A stretch of DNA of 64,000 nucleotides from Pseudomonadota bacterium. GTDB lineage: Bacteria > Myxococcota_A > Polyangia > Polyangiales > Polyangiaceae. Under the pieces are notes generated by a model that did no database searches, was not told the DNA's origin, and saw only the letters and a list, made by a program, of their open reading frames with translations. Each line of letters starts with the position of its first letter. Positions within the stretch are counted from its first letter, which is position 1. Shown here in pieces: positions 40,757 through 49,893 of this stretch. Where the stretch lies: NCBI GenBank assembly GCA_023428245.1, contig JAEYYX010000025.1, positions 1 to 64,000 on the forward strand, given 5' to 3'. The translations under genes and the position numbers were made by a program.

Positions 40757-42475
40757 GTGTCGTTTTCCAGCCAGAGCTGTGCTTTCATGGCAGGTAGCGA
40801 GCACATGCCTTCGAACCGGAGCGACTCAAAGCAGGGGGGATCCCACCTGAGCACGACGCCTATGCCGAGCTTGGGACCCCTCGTCCCCGAGTCGCCCCAG
40901 ACGACCATCCCGCCCTCCTCGGCCAACGCCCGCGAATTCCGCCGTCTGATCGAGGCCTTCCACGACGCTGTCGCCATCGTGAGCGAACAAGGGCTGATCT
41001 TCCAGAACGCGGCCATGCGCGAGCTGCTCGGCTCAGTCCGTCTCGGCGGACACACGGCGATTGAGTGCATTTGGGCGCTCGGTCGAGTGCTCGCTCGCAC
41101 CCAGCGAACCACCGCGATCGGGGCCCTCTCCCGCGTCATCCGCGGCCACTCACAACACGAAGAATCTGAGCACACCCTGGCCCAGGGGCCCGACGGCTCC
41201 CGCGCGGCGCACTTCTACTTCGACGCCATCAGCTTTGGGGACGCGCCGGCGGTCATGGTCACCGCCCATGACATCAGCGCCTCCCGCGCTATCGAAGCGC
41301 GATTGAACCGCGCCGAGCGCATGGCAGCGATCGGCATGCTGGCCGCGGGTGTGGCCCACGAGATCAACAATCCTCTCGCCTACGTCACGACCAACATCGC
41401 TTACTCGGTCGAGCGGGTTCGCTACATCAACGAGCTCTTGTCCGGCCCCGTAGCCCAGGTGGCGAATCCCGCTTCGCTCCGCGTCCTCCTCGGTCCTCTC
41501 GAGAGCGCTCTCAAAGAAGCGCACGAAGGGACAGCTCGCGTCGCGGCAATCGTCCGCGATCTGCGCACTCTATCCCGGGATGACGAGGACGATCGGGCGT
41601 CGACGCCGCTCGCGAGCGCGCTCGAGATGGCCATCAACATGGCGGAGAGCGAGTACCGTTTCCGCGCCAAGGTTTTCCGCGAGTTCGATGAGGTCGGTCT
41701 CGTCTACGGCAACCATACGCGCCTGGTCCAGGTCTTCCTGAACCTGATCGTCAATGCAGCCCAGGCTTTCGAAGAAGACGATCCTGAGCACAATCGCATC
41801 ACGGTCCGCGCCGAACAGGCTGGGGCCATGACTGTCGTAACGGTCTCGGACAACGGCCCTGGGATCCCGGCGGATCGTCGAGAGCAAATTTTTGCGCCGT
41901 TTTTCACAACCAAACCCGTCGGCAAGGGAACTGGTCTCGGCCTCTCCATCTGTCACAGCATCGTCTACTCCGTCGGCGGGACCATCGAGGTCGACAGCAT
42001 TGAAGGTCAGGGCGCACGTTTTCGCGTGACGCTTCGTTCGAGCGACGACGCTGTGCCGAGCTCTTTGCCTCGCCCGACGAGCCGACGCCCGGCAGGCAAA
42101 GCGCGCATCCTTGTCGTCGACGATGAGCCGCTCATCTTGCGCTCTGTCGCGCGACTGCTGCGAGAACAGCACGACATCGAAACCGCCGGGGACGGTCGCG
42201 AAGCGCTCAGGAAGATCGTCGGAGAAGGACCGTACGATCTGGTTTTGTGCGATCTGATGATGCCGGCGATGACGGGCATGGACCTCTACGAGGAAGTGCG
42301 GCGCCGCTCTCCGGAAACCGCGGATACTTTCGTGTTTCTGACCGGGGGTGCTTTCACGGACCGGGCGCGCGCGTTCCTCGCCAGCGTGACGAATCCGAAG
42401 CTCGACAAGCCCATCGAGCCGAACTTGCTCCGAAGTATCGTGACGGCCGCGGTTCGGCGAGACCGGCCCTACTGA
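40757..42475 (+). CDS. hybrid sensor histidine kinase (PAS-HisKA-HATPase-REC)
   Basis: Up to 572 residues; ATG starts at 40787 and 40805 are also possible, and GTG at 40757 gives the longest form. A PAS-like domain (AFHDAVAIVSEQGLIFQNAAMREL) is followed by the HisKA box LAAGVAHEINNPLAYV, the HATPase with N box FLNLIVNAAQAF, SDNGPGI and GTGLGLSI, then a C-terminal receiver (ILVVDDEPLIL, phosphoacceptor Asp in CDLMMPAMTG, Lys in KLDKPI). No membrane helix, so it senses inside the cell. Receiver-bearing kinases of this kind may pass phosphate on or self-regulate. No partner regulator is adjacent. Confidence 0.92.
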   Translation: MSFSSQSCAFMAGSEHMPSNRSDSKQGGSHLSTTPMPSLGPLVPESPQTTIPPSSANAREFRRLIEAFHDAVAIVSEQGLIFQNAAMRELLGSVRLGGHTAIECIWALGRVLARTQRTTAIGALSRVIRGHSQHEESEHTLAQGPDGSRAAHFYFDAISFGDAPAVMVTAHDISASRAIEARLNRAERMAAIGMLAAGVAHEINNPLAYVTTNIAYSVERVRYINELLSGPVAQVANPASLRVLLGPLESALKEAHEGTARVAAIVRDLRTLSRDDEDDRASTPLASALEMAINMAESEYRFRAKVFREFDEVGLVYGNHTRLVQVFLNLIVNAAQAFEEDDPEHNRITVRAEQAGAMTVVTVSDNGPGIPADRREQIFAPFFTTKPVGKGTGLGLSICHSIVYSVGGTIEVDSIEGQGARFRVTLRSSDDAVPSSLPRPTSRRPAGKARILVVDDEPLILRSVARLLREQHDIETAGDGREALRKIVGEGPYDLVLCDLMMPAMTGMDLYEEVRRRSPETADTFVFLTGGAFTDRARAFLASVTNPKLDKPIEPNLLRSIVTAAVRRDRPY

Positions 42476-42523
42476 GCTCTCCGGCGGCCCCAGAGCCAGT
42501 CCCCCGTGAGCCTTATTGACTTT

Positions 42524-42536
42524 GAAAACCGTTTTC
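42524..42536 (+). promoter_or_regulatory. Fur-like operator upstream of feoA
   Basis: The perfect palindrome GAAAAC-C-GTTTTC lies between a -35-like TTGACT (42516-42521) and a weak -10-like TGGTAC (42541-42546), 20 bp before the feoA start. TGAAAA/TTTTCA palindromes are the usual Fur box form in delta-type proteobacteria. Iron-dependent repression is inferred. Confidence 0.6.
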
Positions 42537-42556
42537 GATGTGGTACCTGAGCGCTC

Positions 42557-42781
42557 ATGACCTTAGCGGATCTCGAAATCGGGACCGAGGCGCGTATCGC
42601 CAGCGTCGGAGGCGCTCGGGCCTTCCGACGAAGGCTCCTTGAGCTCGGTTTGGTGCCCGGGACCTCCGTCACCCTGGTCCGACAGGCCCCTTTCGGCGAT
42701 CCCCTGGAGCTGCGCGCCCGCGGCTCGGTCCTCTCGATCCGTCGTGCCGAAGCGGAGACAGTGCACGTCTCAATCCCATGA
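42557..42781 (+). CDS. feoA: FeoA ferrous iron transport accessory protein
   Basis: 74 residues, SH3-like fold. The motifs RRRLLELGLVPGTSVTLVR and PFGDPLELRARGSVLSIRR are typical FeoA. FeoA supports FeoB in ferrous iron uptake at the cytoplasmic face of the inner membrane. The stop overlaps the feoB start by 4 bp (ATGA). A Fur-like palindrome lies just upstream. Confidence 0.93.
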   Translation: MTLADLEIGTEARIASVGGARAFRRRLLELGLVPGTSVTLVRQAPFGDPLELRARGSVLSIRRAEAETVHVSIP

Positions 42782-44982
42782 GCCCCACCTCAGACAAGGT
42801 CGTGCTCCTTCTCGGCAATCCGAATGTCGGAAAGAGCTCCCTCTACAACGCTCTCACTGGCGGCAGCGCCCGCGTCGCGAATTATCCAGGTCTCACTGTC
42901 GAGCGAAAGAGCGGGCAGCTTTTGCCCGAGCTCAGTCCTGACCTCAAAGTCTCGATCGTCGATACCCCCGGAACCTATTCGGTCTCCGCTCGCTCCGCCG
43001 AAGAGCAGATCGCCATTCGAGCTTTGCTCGGACTCCGAGGAGAACCGACTCCCGACGCGCTCATCGTTGTGCTCGACGCAGGACAGCTCAGCCGCTGTCT
43101 CTATTTGACGCTCGAGTTGCTCGAGCTCCGCATCAAGACGGTGCTCGCCATCAACATGATCGATGAGGTCGATGGCCTCGACCTCGAGGAGCTCGAGAAA
43201 AGTCTCGGCGTCCCCTGCGTGGGCACCAATGCCACCACCGGTCATGGTGTCCCCGAGCTCGCCGAGCGCCTCCGCTCCGAACTCACGGGTGAGCGCCCTC
43301 CGCTACCTAAGCTGCACGTCCCCTACGGCCCCGAGATCATCCGCGCTCTGGATCGCGTGAGCGATGCGCTCCCGCAGGCCTGGCTCGGCGCTTCTGTTTC
43401 CGTCGAACGGAAGCGCGCCCTCGCTCAATTTGCCGTCGGATCCATCGATGCGGAGGACGAACTCGAAGACGTCCCGGGCGAACTCCGAGCACGCGTGGCC
43501 GAGGTTCGAACGGACTCCGAGGACCTGGACCTTGCGATCGTGTCCGCGCGCTACCAAGCGATCGATGAGGTCCTCGCTCAGATCACAGCGCCTTCGGCGA
43601 CGCGACGCGCTCGCGCTTCCGAGCGCGTCGACCGCTTCCTTCTGCACCCGCTCTTCGGCACGCTGACCTTCATCGTCGTCATGACGACAGTGTTCCAAGC
43701 CCTCTTCGTCGGCGCCGATCCGGCTATCTCGGCCCTGGAAGCCATCGTTGGTCTCCTCCAAGACCTCACCGAACAGTTCCTGCCCGAGGGGATCGTCCGA
43801 GATTTCCTCAGCCAAGGCATCATCGGCGGCGTCGGCAACGTCATCGTCTTCTTGCCCCAAATCTGCCTTTTGTTCCTGTTCATGGGGATCCTCGAGGACT
43901 CGGGATACATGGCGCGCATCGCCTATCTCGCGGATCGAGTGATGCGCTCCCTCGGCCTGCATGGCCGGGCCTTCGTCCCCATGCTGAGCGGTTTTGCCTG
44001 CGCGGTACCTGCGATCCTCTCGACGCGGACTCTCGAGCGAAGACGCGATCGACTGCTCACCATGATGGTCGTGCCGCTCATGACCTGCTCAGCACGGCTC
44101 CCGGTCTACTCCTTGATCATCGCTGCGCTGTTCCCGATCACGGCCTTCGGTCTCCCCGTTCAGGGCCTGCTCCTGCTCGGGATGTACCTGTTCGCCCTGT
44201 TCACGGCCCTTGTCGCGGCCTTCGTCCTGAGCCGCACCGTACTCCACGGGCCCACGGTGCCGCTTTTGCTCGAGCTGCCAGCCTACCGCATGCCCAAGGT
44301 CAAGCCGCTCGTTCAGGTCGTCAAACGAAAAGCCGGGCAATTCTTGCAGGAAGCGGGCGGAACAATCCTCGTCGCAACGGTGGTCCTTTGGGCTCTCTTG
44401 TCCTTCCCTCGCGTGAGCGAAGACGCCTGCACAGCGGGCTCAGACGCTGTAGCGTTCCTGGACTCCTCGACATTCGAGCACCGAACGTCGAGCGATTCCA
44501 AGAGCGCGCCCAAGGACAAGACTCACGCCGCCGAGGAACCCGGGAGCCATTGCCCCGCGCCCATCACCCAGAGCTACGGTGGCCGCATCAGCAAGGCCCT
44601 CGAGCCGGCGCTCGCGCCACTTGGCTTTGATTGGAAGATCGGTACGGGAATTCTCGGCGCCTTCGCCGCTCGTGAGGTGTTCGTCTCGACCCTTGCTCTC
44701 GTCTACGGCATCGAAGGGGACGACGAAGAAGCAGAAGGTCCGCTCCGTGACAAGCTGCGCGCAGAGCGCCACGCTGACGGATCGCCTGTTTACACGCCGC
44801 TTATGGGACTCTCACTCATGGTGTTTTTTGCACTCGCGTGTCAGTGCGTGAGCACCCTGGCTGTGATCCGCCGGGAGACCGGCGGCTTCAAGTACCCCCT
44901 TTTCGTCTTCGGCTACATGACCGCGCTCGCCTATGGAGCGAGCTTCTTGGTCTATCAGGGCGGGCGAGCCCTCGGCTTTTGA
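42778..44982 (+). CDS. feoB: FeoB ferrous iron transporter
   Basis: 734 residues. N-terminal G domain: G1 LLGNPNVGKSS, G2 region with NYPGLTVERK, G3 DTPGTYS, G4 NMID. The membrane part has two Gate-type halves with about nine or more helices (VIVFLPQICLLFLFMGILEDSGYMAR, PMLSGFACAVPAI). A hydrophilic insertion at roughly residues 545-600 (Ser/Lys/Glu-rich with one Cys) separates late helices. C-terminal VFFALACQCVSTLAVI has the conserved Cys. It imports Fe2+ driven or gated by GTP. There is no separate feoC. Confidence 0.96.
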   Translation: MSPTSDKVVLLLGNPNVGKSSLYNALTGGSARVANYPGLTVERKSGQLLPELSPDLKVSIVDTPGTYSVSARSAEEQIAIRALLGLRGEPTPDALIVVLDAGQLSRCLYLTLELLELRIKTVLAINMIDEVDGLDLEELEKSLGVPCVGTNATTGHGVPELAERLRSELTGERPPLPKLHVPYGPEIIRALDRVSDALPQAWLGASVSVERKRALAQFAVGSIDAEDELEDVPGELRARVAEVRTDSEDLDLAIVSARYQAIDEVLAQITAPSATRRARASERVDRFLLHPLFGTLTFIVVMTTVFQALFVGADPAISALEAIVGLLQDLTEQFLPEGIVRDFLSQGIIGGVGNVIVFLPQICLLFLFMGILEDSGYMARIAYLADRVMRSLGLHGRAFVPMLSGFACAVPAILSTRTLERRRDRLLTMMVVPLMTCSARLPVYSLIIAALFPITAFGLPVQGLLLLGMYLFALFTALVAAFVLSRTVLHGPTVPLLLELPAYRMPKVKPLVQVVKRKAGQFLQEAGGTILVATVVLWALLSFPRVSEDACTAGSDAVAFLDSSTFEHRTSSDSKSAPKDKTHAAEEPGSHCPAPITQSYGGRISKALEPALAPLGFDWKIGTGILGAFAAREVFVSTLALVYGIEGDDEEAEGPLRDKLRAERHADGSPVYTPLMGLSLMVFFALACQCVSTLAVIRRETGGFKYPLFVFGYMTALAYGASFLVYQGGRALGF

Positions 44983-45153
44983 GAAGGGCAGTCGAGCCGC
45001 TCGGTCGCGCGTCTTTCCGCCCGAGAGTGCCTCCTATCGCCTCGAACCCCCGGTCGCACTGGGCGGCTTTCTCGGAGCATCCGAGCTCATCCCTCGGAGG
45101 CGCTGGGGCAGGATTTTGAGGTGAAGCAGAGTCCAGCGTAAGCTAGCCACGCT

Positions 45154-46389
45154 TTGCCGACCCTCCACTCTCTCCAAGGGCGCCGCATCTTACTCGGGAT
45201 TACGGGCTCGATCGCCGCGTACAAATCGCCTCAAATCTTGCGCCATTTGATCCGTGCCGGGGCCCACGTCGAGGTCGTGATGACCGAGAGCGCCGAGAGG
45301 TTCGTCGGCGTCGAGACATTCCGGGGCCTCGGCGCGAACGTGCACAAGGAGCTCTGGGGACACACAGGCGAGCTCCACATCGAGATCGCTCGCCGCATGG
45401 ACGCTGCGCTGATCGCGCCAGCGACCGCAAACACCATCGCCAAGATCACCGAGGGACGCGCAGACGATCTTCTGAGTGCAACCCTGCTCTCGAGCCAAGC
45501 ACCCGTGCTGCTCGCCCCTGCCATGCACCCCGCGATGTTCGCGGCCCCCGCCACCCAGGCCAATGTCGCCACTCTGCGCAAGCGCGGCGTTCGTTTCGTC
45601 GGACCAGTCGAGGGAGAAGTCGCCTCGGGAGACATTGGACTCGGGCGCATGGAAGAGCCTGAGAACATCGCGCTCGCACTGGCAGCTGAATTTGAGGGGC
45701 CTCGTCGACTCTCCGGCCGAAGGGTGATCATCACCGCCGGGCCCACCGTCGAGCCGATCGATCCGGTGCGCTCCCTGACCAATACTTCCTCCGGCAAGAT
45801 GGGTTACGCCCTCGCTGAGGAAGCCGCGAACCTCGGCGCCGACGTGACGCTGATCAGCGGACCCGTGGCACTGCCCACGCCGCCCTTGGTTCGACGGATC
45901 GACGTGAGGACAGCCCTCGAGATGAAGGCCGCGCTCCACAAGACCCTCGGCGACGATCTGAACGGCGCCGACGTGCTGATCATGGCTGCGGCTGTGTCCG
46001 ACTACCGGCCTGAGCGCTCCAGTCCCGACAAGCTCAAGCGCACAGATGGCGGACTTACCCTCCGGCTCGCGCCGAATCCAGATCTGCTGCGCGAGGTGGG
46101 CTCCCGCAGACGGACTCTCAGGCCCGTGCTCGTCGGCTTCGCGCTCGAGACCGAAACCGGCGATGCTCTCATTCAGCACGCCCGCCGTAAGCTGATTGAG
46201 AAGCGTGTGGACCTCGTGGTGGCCAACCACGCAACCGACAGCCTCGGCCTCGACACCAATCAGGTGCTCCTTGTGAGCGCTCAAGATTGCCGCCCGCTCG
46301 GGGTCCGGACGAAGCCTGCCGTCGCCACGGCGATCCTCGACTGGGTCGCGCGACGGCTGGAGACTGAAATCAAAGAGTGGACAGCCTGA
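45154..46389 (+). CDS. coaBC: bifunctional phosphopantothenoylcysteine decarboxylase/synthetase
   Basis: 411 residues from TTG at 45154. The N-terminal CoaC flavodomain has ILLGITGSIAAYKS, the His in WGHTGELHIEIA, PATANTIAKITEG and PAMHPAMF; the C-terminal CoaB domain has ITAGPTVEPIDPVRSLTNTSSGKMGYALA and AAVSDYRP. It makes phosphopantetheine in CoA synthesis. Two CoaC positions vary: PxMNxxMW reads PAMHPAMF, and Ser158 replaces the Cys of the ACGxxGxGRM loop. Both changes occur in some bacteria. There is no dfp operon partner next to it. Confidence 0.93.
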   Translation: MPTLHSLQGRRILLGITGSIAAYKSPQILRHLIRAGAHVEVVMTESAERFVGVETFRGLGANVHKELWGHTGELHIEIARRMDAALIAPATANTIAKITEGRADDLLSATLLSSQAPVLLAPAMHPAMFAAPATQANVATLRKRGVRFVGPVEGEVASGDIGLGRMEEPENIALALAAEFEGPRRLSGRRVIITAGPTVEPIDPVRSLTNTSSGKMGYALAEEAANLGADVTLISGPVALPTPPLVRRIDVRTALEMKAALHKTLGDDLNGADVLIMAAAVSDYRPERSSPDKLKRTDGGLTLRLAPNPDLLREVGSRRRTLRPVLVGFALETETGDALIQHARRKLIEKRVDLVVANHATDSLGLDTNQVLLVSAQDCRPLGVRTKPAVATAILDWVARRLETEIKEWTA

Positions 46390-46502
46390 GGTGCGGCCAG
46401 CACCCTCGCCGCTTTCGACTCACGGCTCAGAAAGCCCGCAGCGTCCCTTGTTGAGGGGCGGCCGCAGGCACTCAGAGTCGGGCTCGGCTATCGAGGGAAG
46501 GC

Positions 46503-48011
46503 TCACTCAGCGCTCGCGGCCTTGCGAACGTACTCGTAGTACTCGACGCCGAGATCCTGGAACGACTCCTCGTAGACCTCGCCGACGCGCAGGATGGCAA
46601 ACTCCTCATCGGGGACCAGGTTGAGCCGACTTGCGTCGCGGCCGTCATGGAGCGCCTCGTACCCCACATGGTCGAGGTCGACGGCTCGCGCAAGAGCCGC
46701 GCGGAATCCGATCTTGCGCGCGGCTTCCTGCCAGCCAGGGACAGCGGTCATCGGGATCGCTTCCGCGGCGTCGCCACTCCCGTAGCCCACCATGACCATC
46801 GACGCCGAGGTCAGGTCGTTGCCATTCTCGGCTGCGCTCTCGAGGCCCGCCGCAATCCAAGCCGGAAGCGCCGCTGAATAGAGATTGCCAAGATCCCGCA
46901 CAAGCTCACCGCCGAGGCTCATCTTCTGCTCGAGGAGCTCAGCGAAGGCCGGCAGCTTACGGAGATAGGTCGCGACAGCGCCCGTCTTTGGATAGGGATC
47001 TTCGTCCGGATTTCCGACCAGCACGCGAGCGTAGAGATCAGGGCTACTCTTCGTCTCTTCGATCACCTGCTCGACGGAGACTTCCGCGCCTTTGCAGAGA
47101 GCCTCAAGCTCCTCGCGGTGGTGGTCACTCCGGGCGAGACCCCGCACGTAGAGGAAGCTCATCGCCGAGATCGGCATGTGGTGGTAGGGGCGATGGAAGA
47201 AGAGCGCGCGCACGCTCTTGTAGTAAGTCCCCGCGCCCATCTCGATCTTCGACAGCATAGCCTCGACAGCTTGCACTGTTTCGTCGAGGTAGGCGTAGGT
47301 CGAATAACGACCGCTGAAGACCGGGAAGTCGCTGACGCGCTTGGTACGGCTTGCGTATTCTTCTCGGAAATGGCGAGCGAAAGGCTTGCGGAAGTCGGGA
47401 CCTCGATAGTCCGACGCGCTTCCGGCCCGGGACAGGTCGACGGCGATGAGCTTCGGATGGCGCTCAACGAGCATGGCGACAGCGCCCGCCCCTTGGGTCT
47501 GTTCACCGCTGGAGCCTCGCTCGTACTCGGCCACGTCTGCGGAAACGACGATGGCAATCCTTCCACCGCCGTCACAGGAGACATAACGGAGAGCGTTCTT
47601 GAGCGCGTACACGCCGCCGAGGCAGGCGTGTTTGAACTCGGGCACCTCAAGCTGCCGCGAGAGACGCCCGCGGCCGAGCGCATCGAGAGCCCTGTCCACC
47701 ATGCCCCGCACGATGACCGCTCCGGCCGCGTTGTCGGTGCTCGACTCGGTACCAAGCCCCAAAAAGCCCACCTGCTGCGGGTCGATATCGTAGTTCAGGA
47801 TCAGGCGCAGGACGGCGTTCGCCGCCATGGTGTAGACGTTCTCGTGGGGAGCAGGGACGCGAAAGCTGCGGCCGACGACCTTCTGCACCTTCGCCCAAGG
47901 ATTGCCCGTCCACTCGCACCACGCCTCCAGAGAGACTCGCGGAGCCGGTACGTAAAGGCTCATGCCGCTGATCCCTGCTGCGTCTTGATTGATCGGATGA
48001 ATAGCGCTCAC
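46503..48011 (-). CDS. hydroxymethylglutaryl-CoA synthase-family enzyme
   Basis: 502 residues from GTG at 48011 with AGAGAG upstream; a longer start at 48155 adds a low-complexity tail. Thiolase fold with the HMGS triad in order: Glu in GLGTESSTDNAAG, Cys in KHACLGGVYALKNAL and His in FFHRPYHHMPISAM. The family condenses acetyl-CoA or acyl-ACP units with a beta-keto thioester, as in mevalonate synthesis or beta-branching. It is longer than MvaS (about 390 residues), with extra C-terminal sequence. It diverges from a beta-ketoacyl synthase. Mevalonate or polyketide genes are not visible nearby, so the substrate is open. Confidence 0.85.
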   Translation of the reverse strand: MSAIHPINQDAAGISGMSLYVPAPRVSLEAWCEWTGNPWAKVQKVVGRSFRVPAPHENVYTMAANAVLRLILNYDIDPQQVGFLGLGTESSTDNAAGAVIVRGMVDRALDALGRGRLSRQLEVPEFKHACLGGVYALKNALRYVSCDGGGRIAIVVSADVAEYERGSSGEQTQGAGAVAMLVERHPKLIAVDLSRAGSASDYRGPDFRKPFARHFREEYASRTKRVSDFPVFSGRYSTYAYLDETVQAVEAMLSKIEMGAGTYYKSVRALFFHRPYHHMPISAMSFLYVRGLARSDHHREELEALCKGAEVSVEQVIEETKSSPDLYARVLVGNPDEDPYPKTGAVATYLRKLPAFAELLEQKMSLGGELVRDLGNLYSAALPAWIAAGLESAAENGNDLTSASMVMVGYGSGDAAEAIPMTAVPGWQEAARKIGFRAALARAVDLDHVGYEALHDGRDASRLNLVPDEEFAILRVGEVYEESFQDLGVEYYEYVRKAASAE

Positions 48012-48257
48012 TCGTTTTCTCTCTCTTAGGCTCAATGGCCGGGCTCGGGTTCCGCGGGCGAACCGGCCCGGGCGGCTCACGCACCCCGCATACCAAGGGA
48101 CCCGCTCTCGCGCCGATGGATTTGTGCCTTCTGCGCCAAAACTCCAAGAACGCAAGCTCCCGGGCCAATCGGCGGACCGATTGACTCTTTTGCGCGCCCT
48201 CTTAGAGTCCGGCCCGGGCTCCCCAGGGGGCTTCGGTCACTTCTGTCTCAAATTGCG
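48012..48257. promoter_or_regulatory. divergent intergenic region
   Basis: 246 bp between the starts of the HMGS-like and KAS-like genes. It probably holds both promoters. No clear operator palindrome was found. Confidence 0.3.
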
Positions 48258-49823
48258 ATGAAAAAAAGAGCCGCCGTGTTCGGTTGGGGCCTGGTCGCCC
48301 CCGGGGCATCGAACGTAGATGATTTCGCTCGAGTCATTGAGTCGGGAGCGTCCCAGCTCGAGCCCTTCCAGGGCTTCGGCCCGGCTACATTCCTCGTCGG
48401 CGAGCCGAAGTTCGACTTCCGCGACTATGAGCCCTGGATCGCGGCGCGCTTCCCGAAGAGTCGCTTCAAGCAGCTCACCGACAAGATGGACACGACGTCG
48501 CTCTACGCCGTGGCCTCGTTCATCCAAGCTCTCGGCCAGAACCCTGGACTCGAGGGGATCTTGCGCGAACTCGACTCCGAAGCGCACGTCTACGTCGGCA
48601 ACGCGCTCGGCGCGTACCCGACCGTTTACCGGACTTCGATAGAGTATTACCGCGCCCTGCGGCGCTGGAACCGTTTCTGGTCGCACCCGAGCCGAAACGC
48701 CGCCTACCGGGCCTTCCTCGAGAGCCCGGGGGAATTGCCGATCGCGAACCCCTCGGCCCTCACCGATCCGGACGAGCGCGAGCTCGCCGAGGACGCGTGG
48801 TTTGCTCATTGGGCGAGCCTCTCGGACGGTCTTGCCGCTTATCTCCGCGCCTTCGCCGAGATCGAGCGCCCGAAGGTGGGCGAAGATGTCGCCACAGGCA
48901 AGATGAAGCTGATGCGCGACAAGCGCCGCGGCGCGGCGGACCTCCAGGCGGAGTGGGGCGCGCCAACGGCGCCCTGGGAGAGCGTCTCGGCGAACGTCCT
49001 GTGGAACATTCCGAACACTCCCGCCTCGCAAATCTCGATGCTGGGTCAGATCAAGGGCCTCGCCTTCGCGCCGATCGCCGCCTGCTCGACCTTCGGCGTC
49101 GCGCTCAAGCTCGCGCTCGACGCGATCGACCGGGGCGAGGCGAAGTTCGTGGTCGTCGGATCGGCCGATCCTCCTCCTCACGCACTGAGCGTGGGCGCAT
49201 TTTACGGAGCGCGCGTGCTCTCCGCCGATGGCGGTCCCTCCAAACCGCTCACGGGCCTCAAGGGAACTCACGTGGCGGGAGGCTCCTGCATCTGGATCGT
49301 CGGAGACCTTGAGTACGGCTTGAGCCGGGGTCTCACCCCGCTCGGGATCGAGCCTCTTGCGGTCGGTGTCTCCTCGGACGCCGATCACATCATCACGCCC
49401 TCCGAGGAGGGCCCTCGCGCCGCGATGCAGCGCGCGCTCTCCCTCGCCCAAGTGCTTCCGGAAGAAATCGGGACTTGGGACCTGCACGCTACGGCTACAC
49501 CTGGGGACTACACCGAACTCGAGAACCTGAAGACGGTGATTCCCTCCGAGGCGCGGATCACCGCCCGCAAAGGGACCTTCGGTCACGGCATGGGCGTGTG
49601 CGGCGGCTGGGAGCTCACGGCGCAGTACATGGGCCTGTCTCAAGGGAAAATCTTCCCGACCGTGCTTTCCCGCGACGAGGCCCACCCGGCCATCCTCGAG
49701 CTCGGTCAGTCAATCGTGTACGACGAGTCAGAGTCTGTCGAGGGACCCATCGCCGCCGGCAAGCTCAGCATGGGCGTTGGTGGCATCAACGCCTGCGTCA
49801 TCTCTCGCCCGTTCAAGAAGTGA
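48258..49823 (+). CDS. beta-ketoacyl synthase with a large internal insertion
   Basis: 521 residues, against about 410 for FabF. The N-terminus VFGWGLVAPGASNVDDFARVI is KAS-like. The catalytic Cys is in IAACSTFGVALKL, His in DLHATATPGDYTE, and the second Lys/His region is ARKGTFGHGMGVCGG; the C-terminus ends GGINACVISRP. Between about residues 130 and 250 lies an additional helical, charged segment (WSHPSRNAAYRAFLE, FAEIERPKVGEDVATGKMK) not found in typical FabF. It should perform decarboxylative Claisen condensation. Its partner may be the divergent HMGS-family enzyme. No acyl carrier protein gene is adjacent. Confidence 0.88.
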   Translation: MKKRAAVFGWGLVAPGASNVDDFARVIESGASQLEPFQGFGPATFLVGEPKFDFRDYEPWIAARFPKSRFKQLTDKMDTTSLYAVASFIQALGQNPGLEGILRELDSEAHVYVGNALGAYPTVYRTSIEYYRALRRWNRFWSHPSRNAAYRAFLESPGELPIANPSALTDPDERELAEDAWFAHWASLSDGLAAYLRAFAEIERPKVGEDVATGKMKLMRDKRRGAADLQAEWGAPTAPWESVSANVLWNIPNTPASQISMLGQIKGLAFAPIAACSTFGVALKLALDAIDRGEAKFVVVGSADPPPHALSVGAFYGARVLSADGGPSKPLTGLKGTHVAGGSCIWIVGDLEYGLSRGLTPLGIEPLAVGVSSDADHIITPSEEGPRAAMQRALSLAQVLPEEIGTWDLHATATPGDYTELENLKTVIPSEARITARKGTFGHGMGVCGGWELTAQYMGLSQGKIFPTVLSRDEAHPAILELGQSIVYDESESVEGPIAAGKLSMGVGGINACVISRPFKK

Positions 49824-49893
49824 GCGTGTTTCTCGTCCGCTCGCCCTCGAGGCCGGACGAGAGCTTCGCTGCGGCATTTTTGGGGGACGTGTT

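Noticed and set aside
48237..49685. 482-codon minus-strand frame opposite the beta-ketoacyl synthase
   Set aside because: Shadow frame with Arg/His/Gly bias and no motif; the plus-strand KAS has its catalytic residues.
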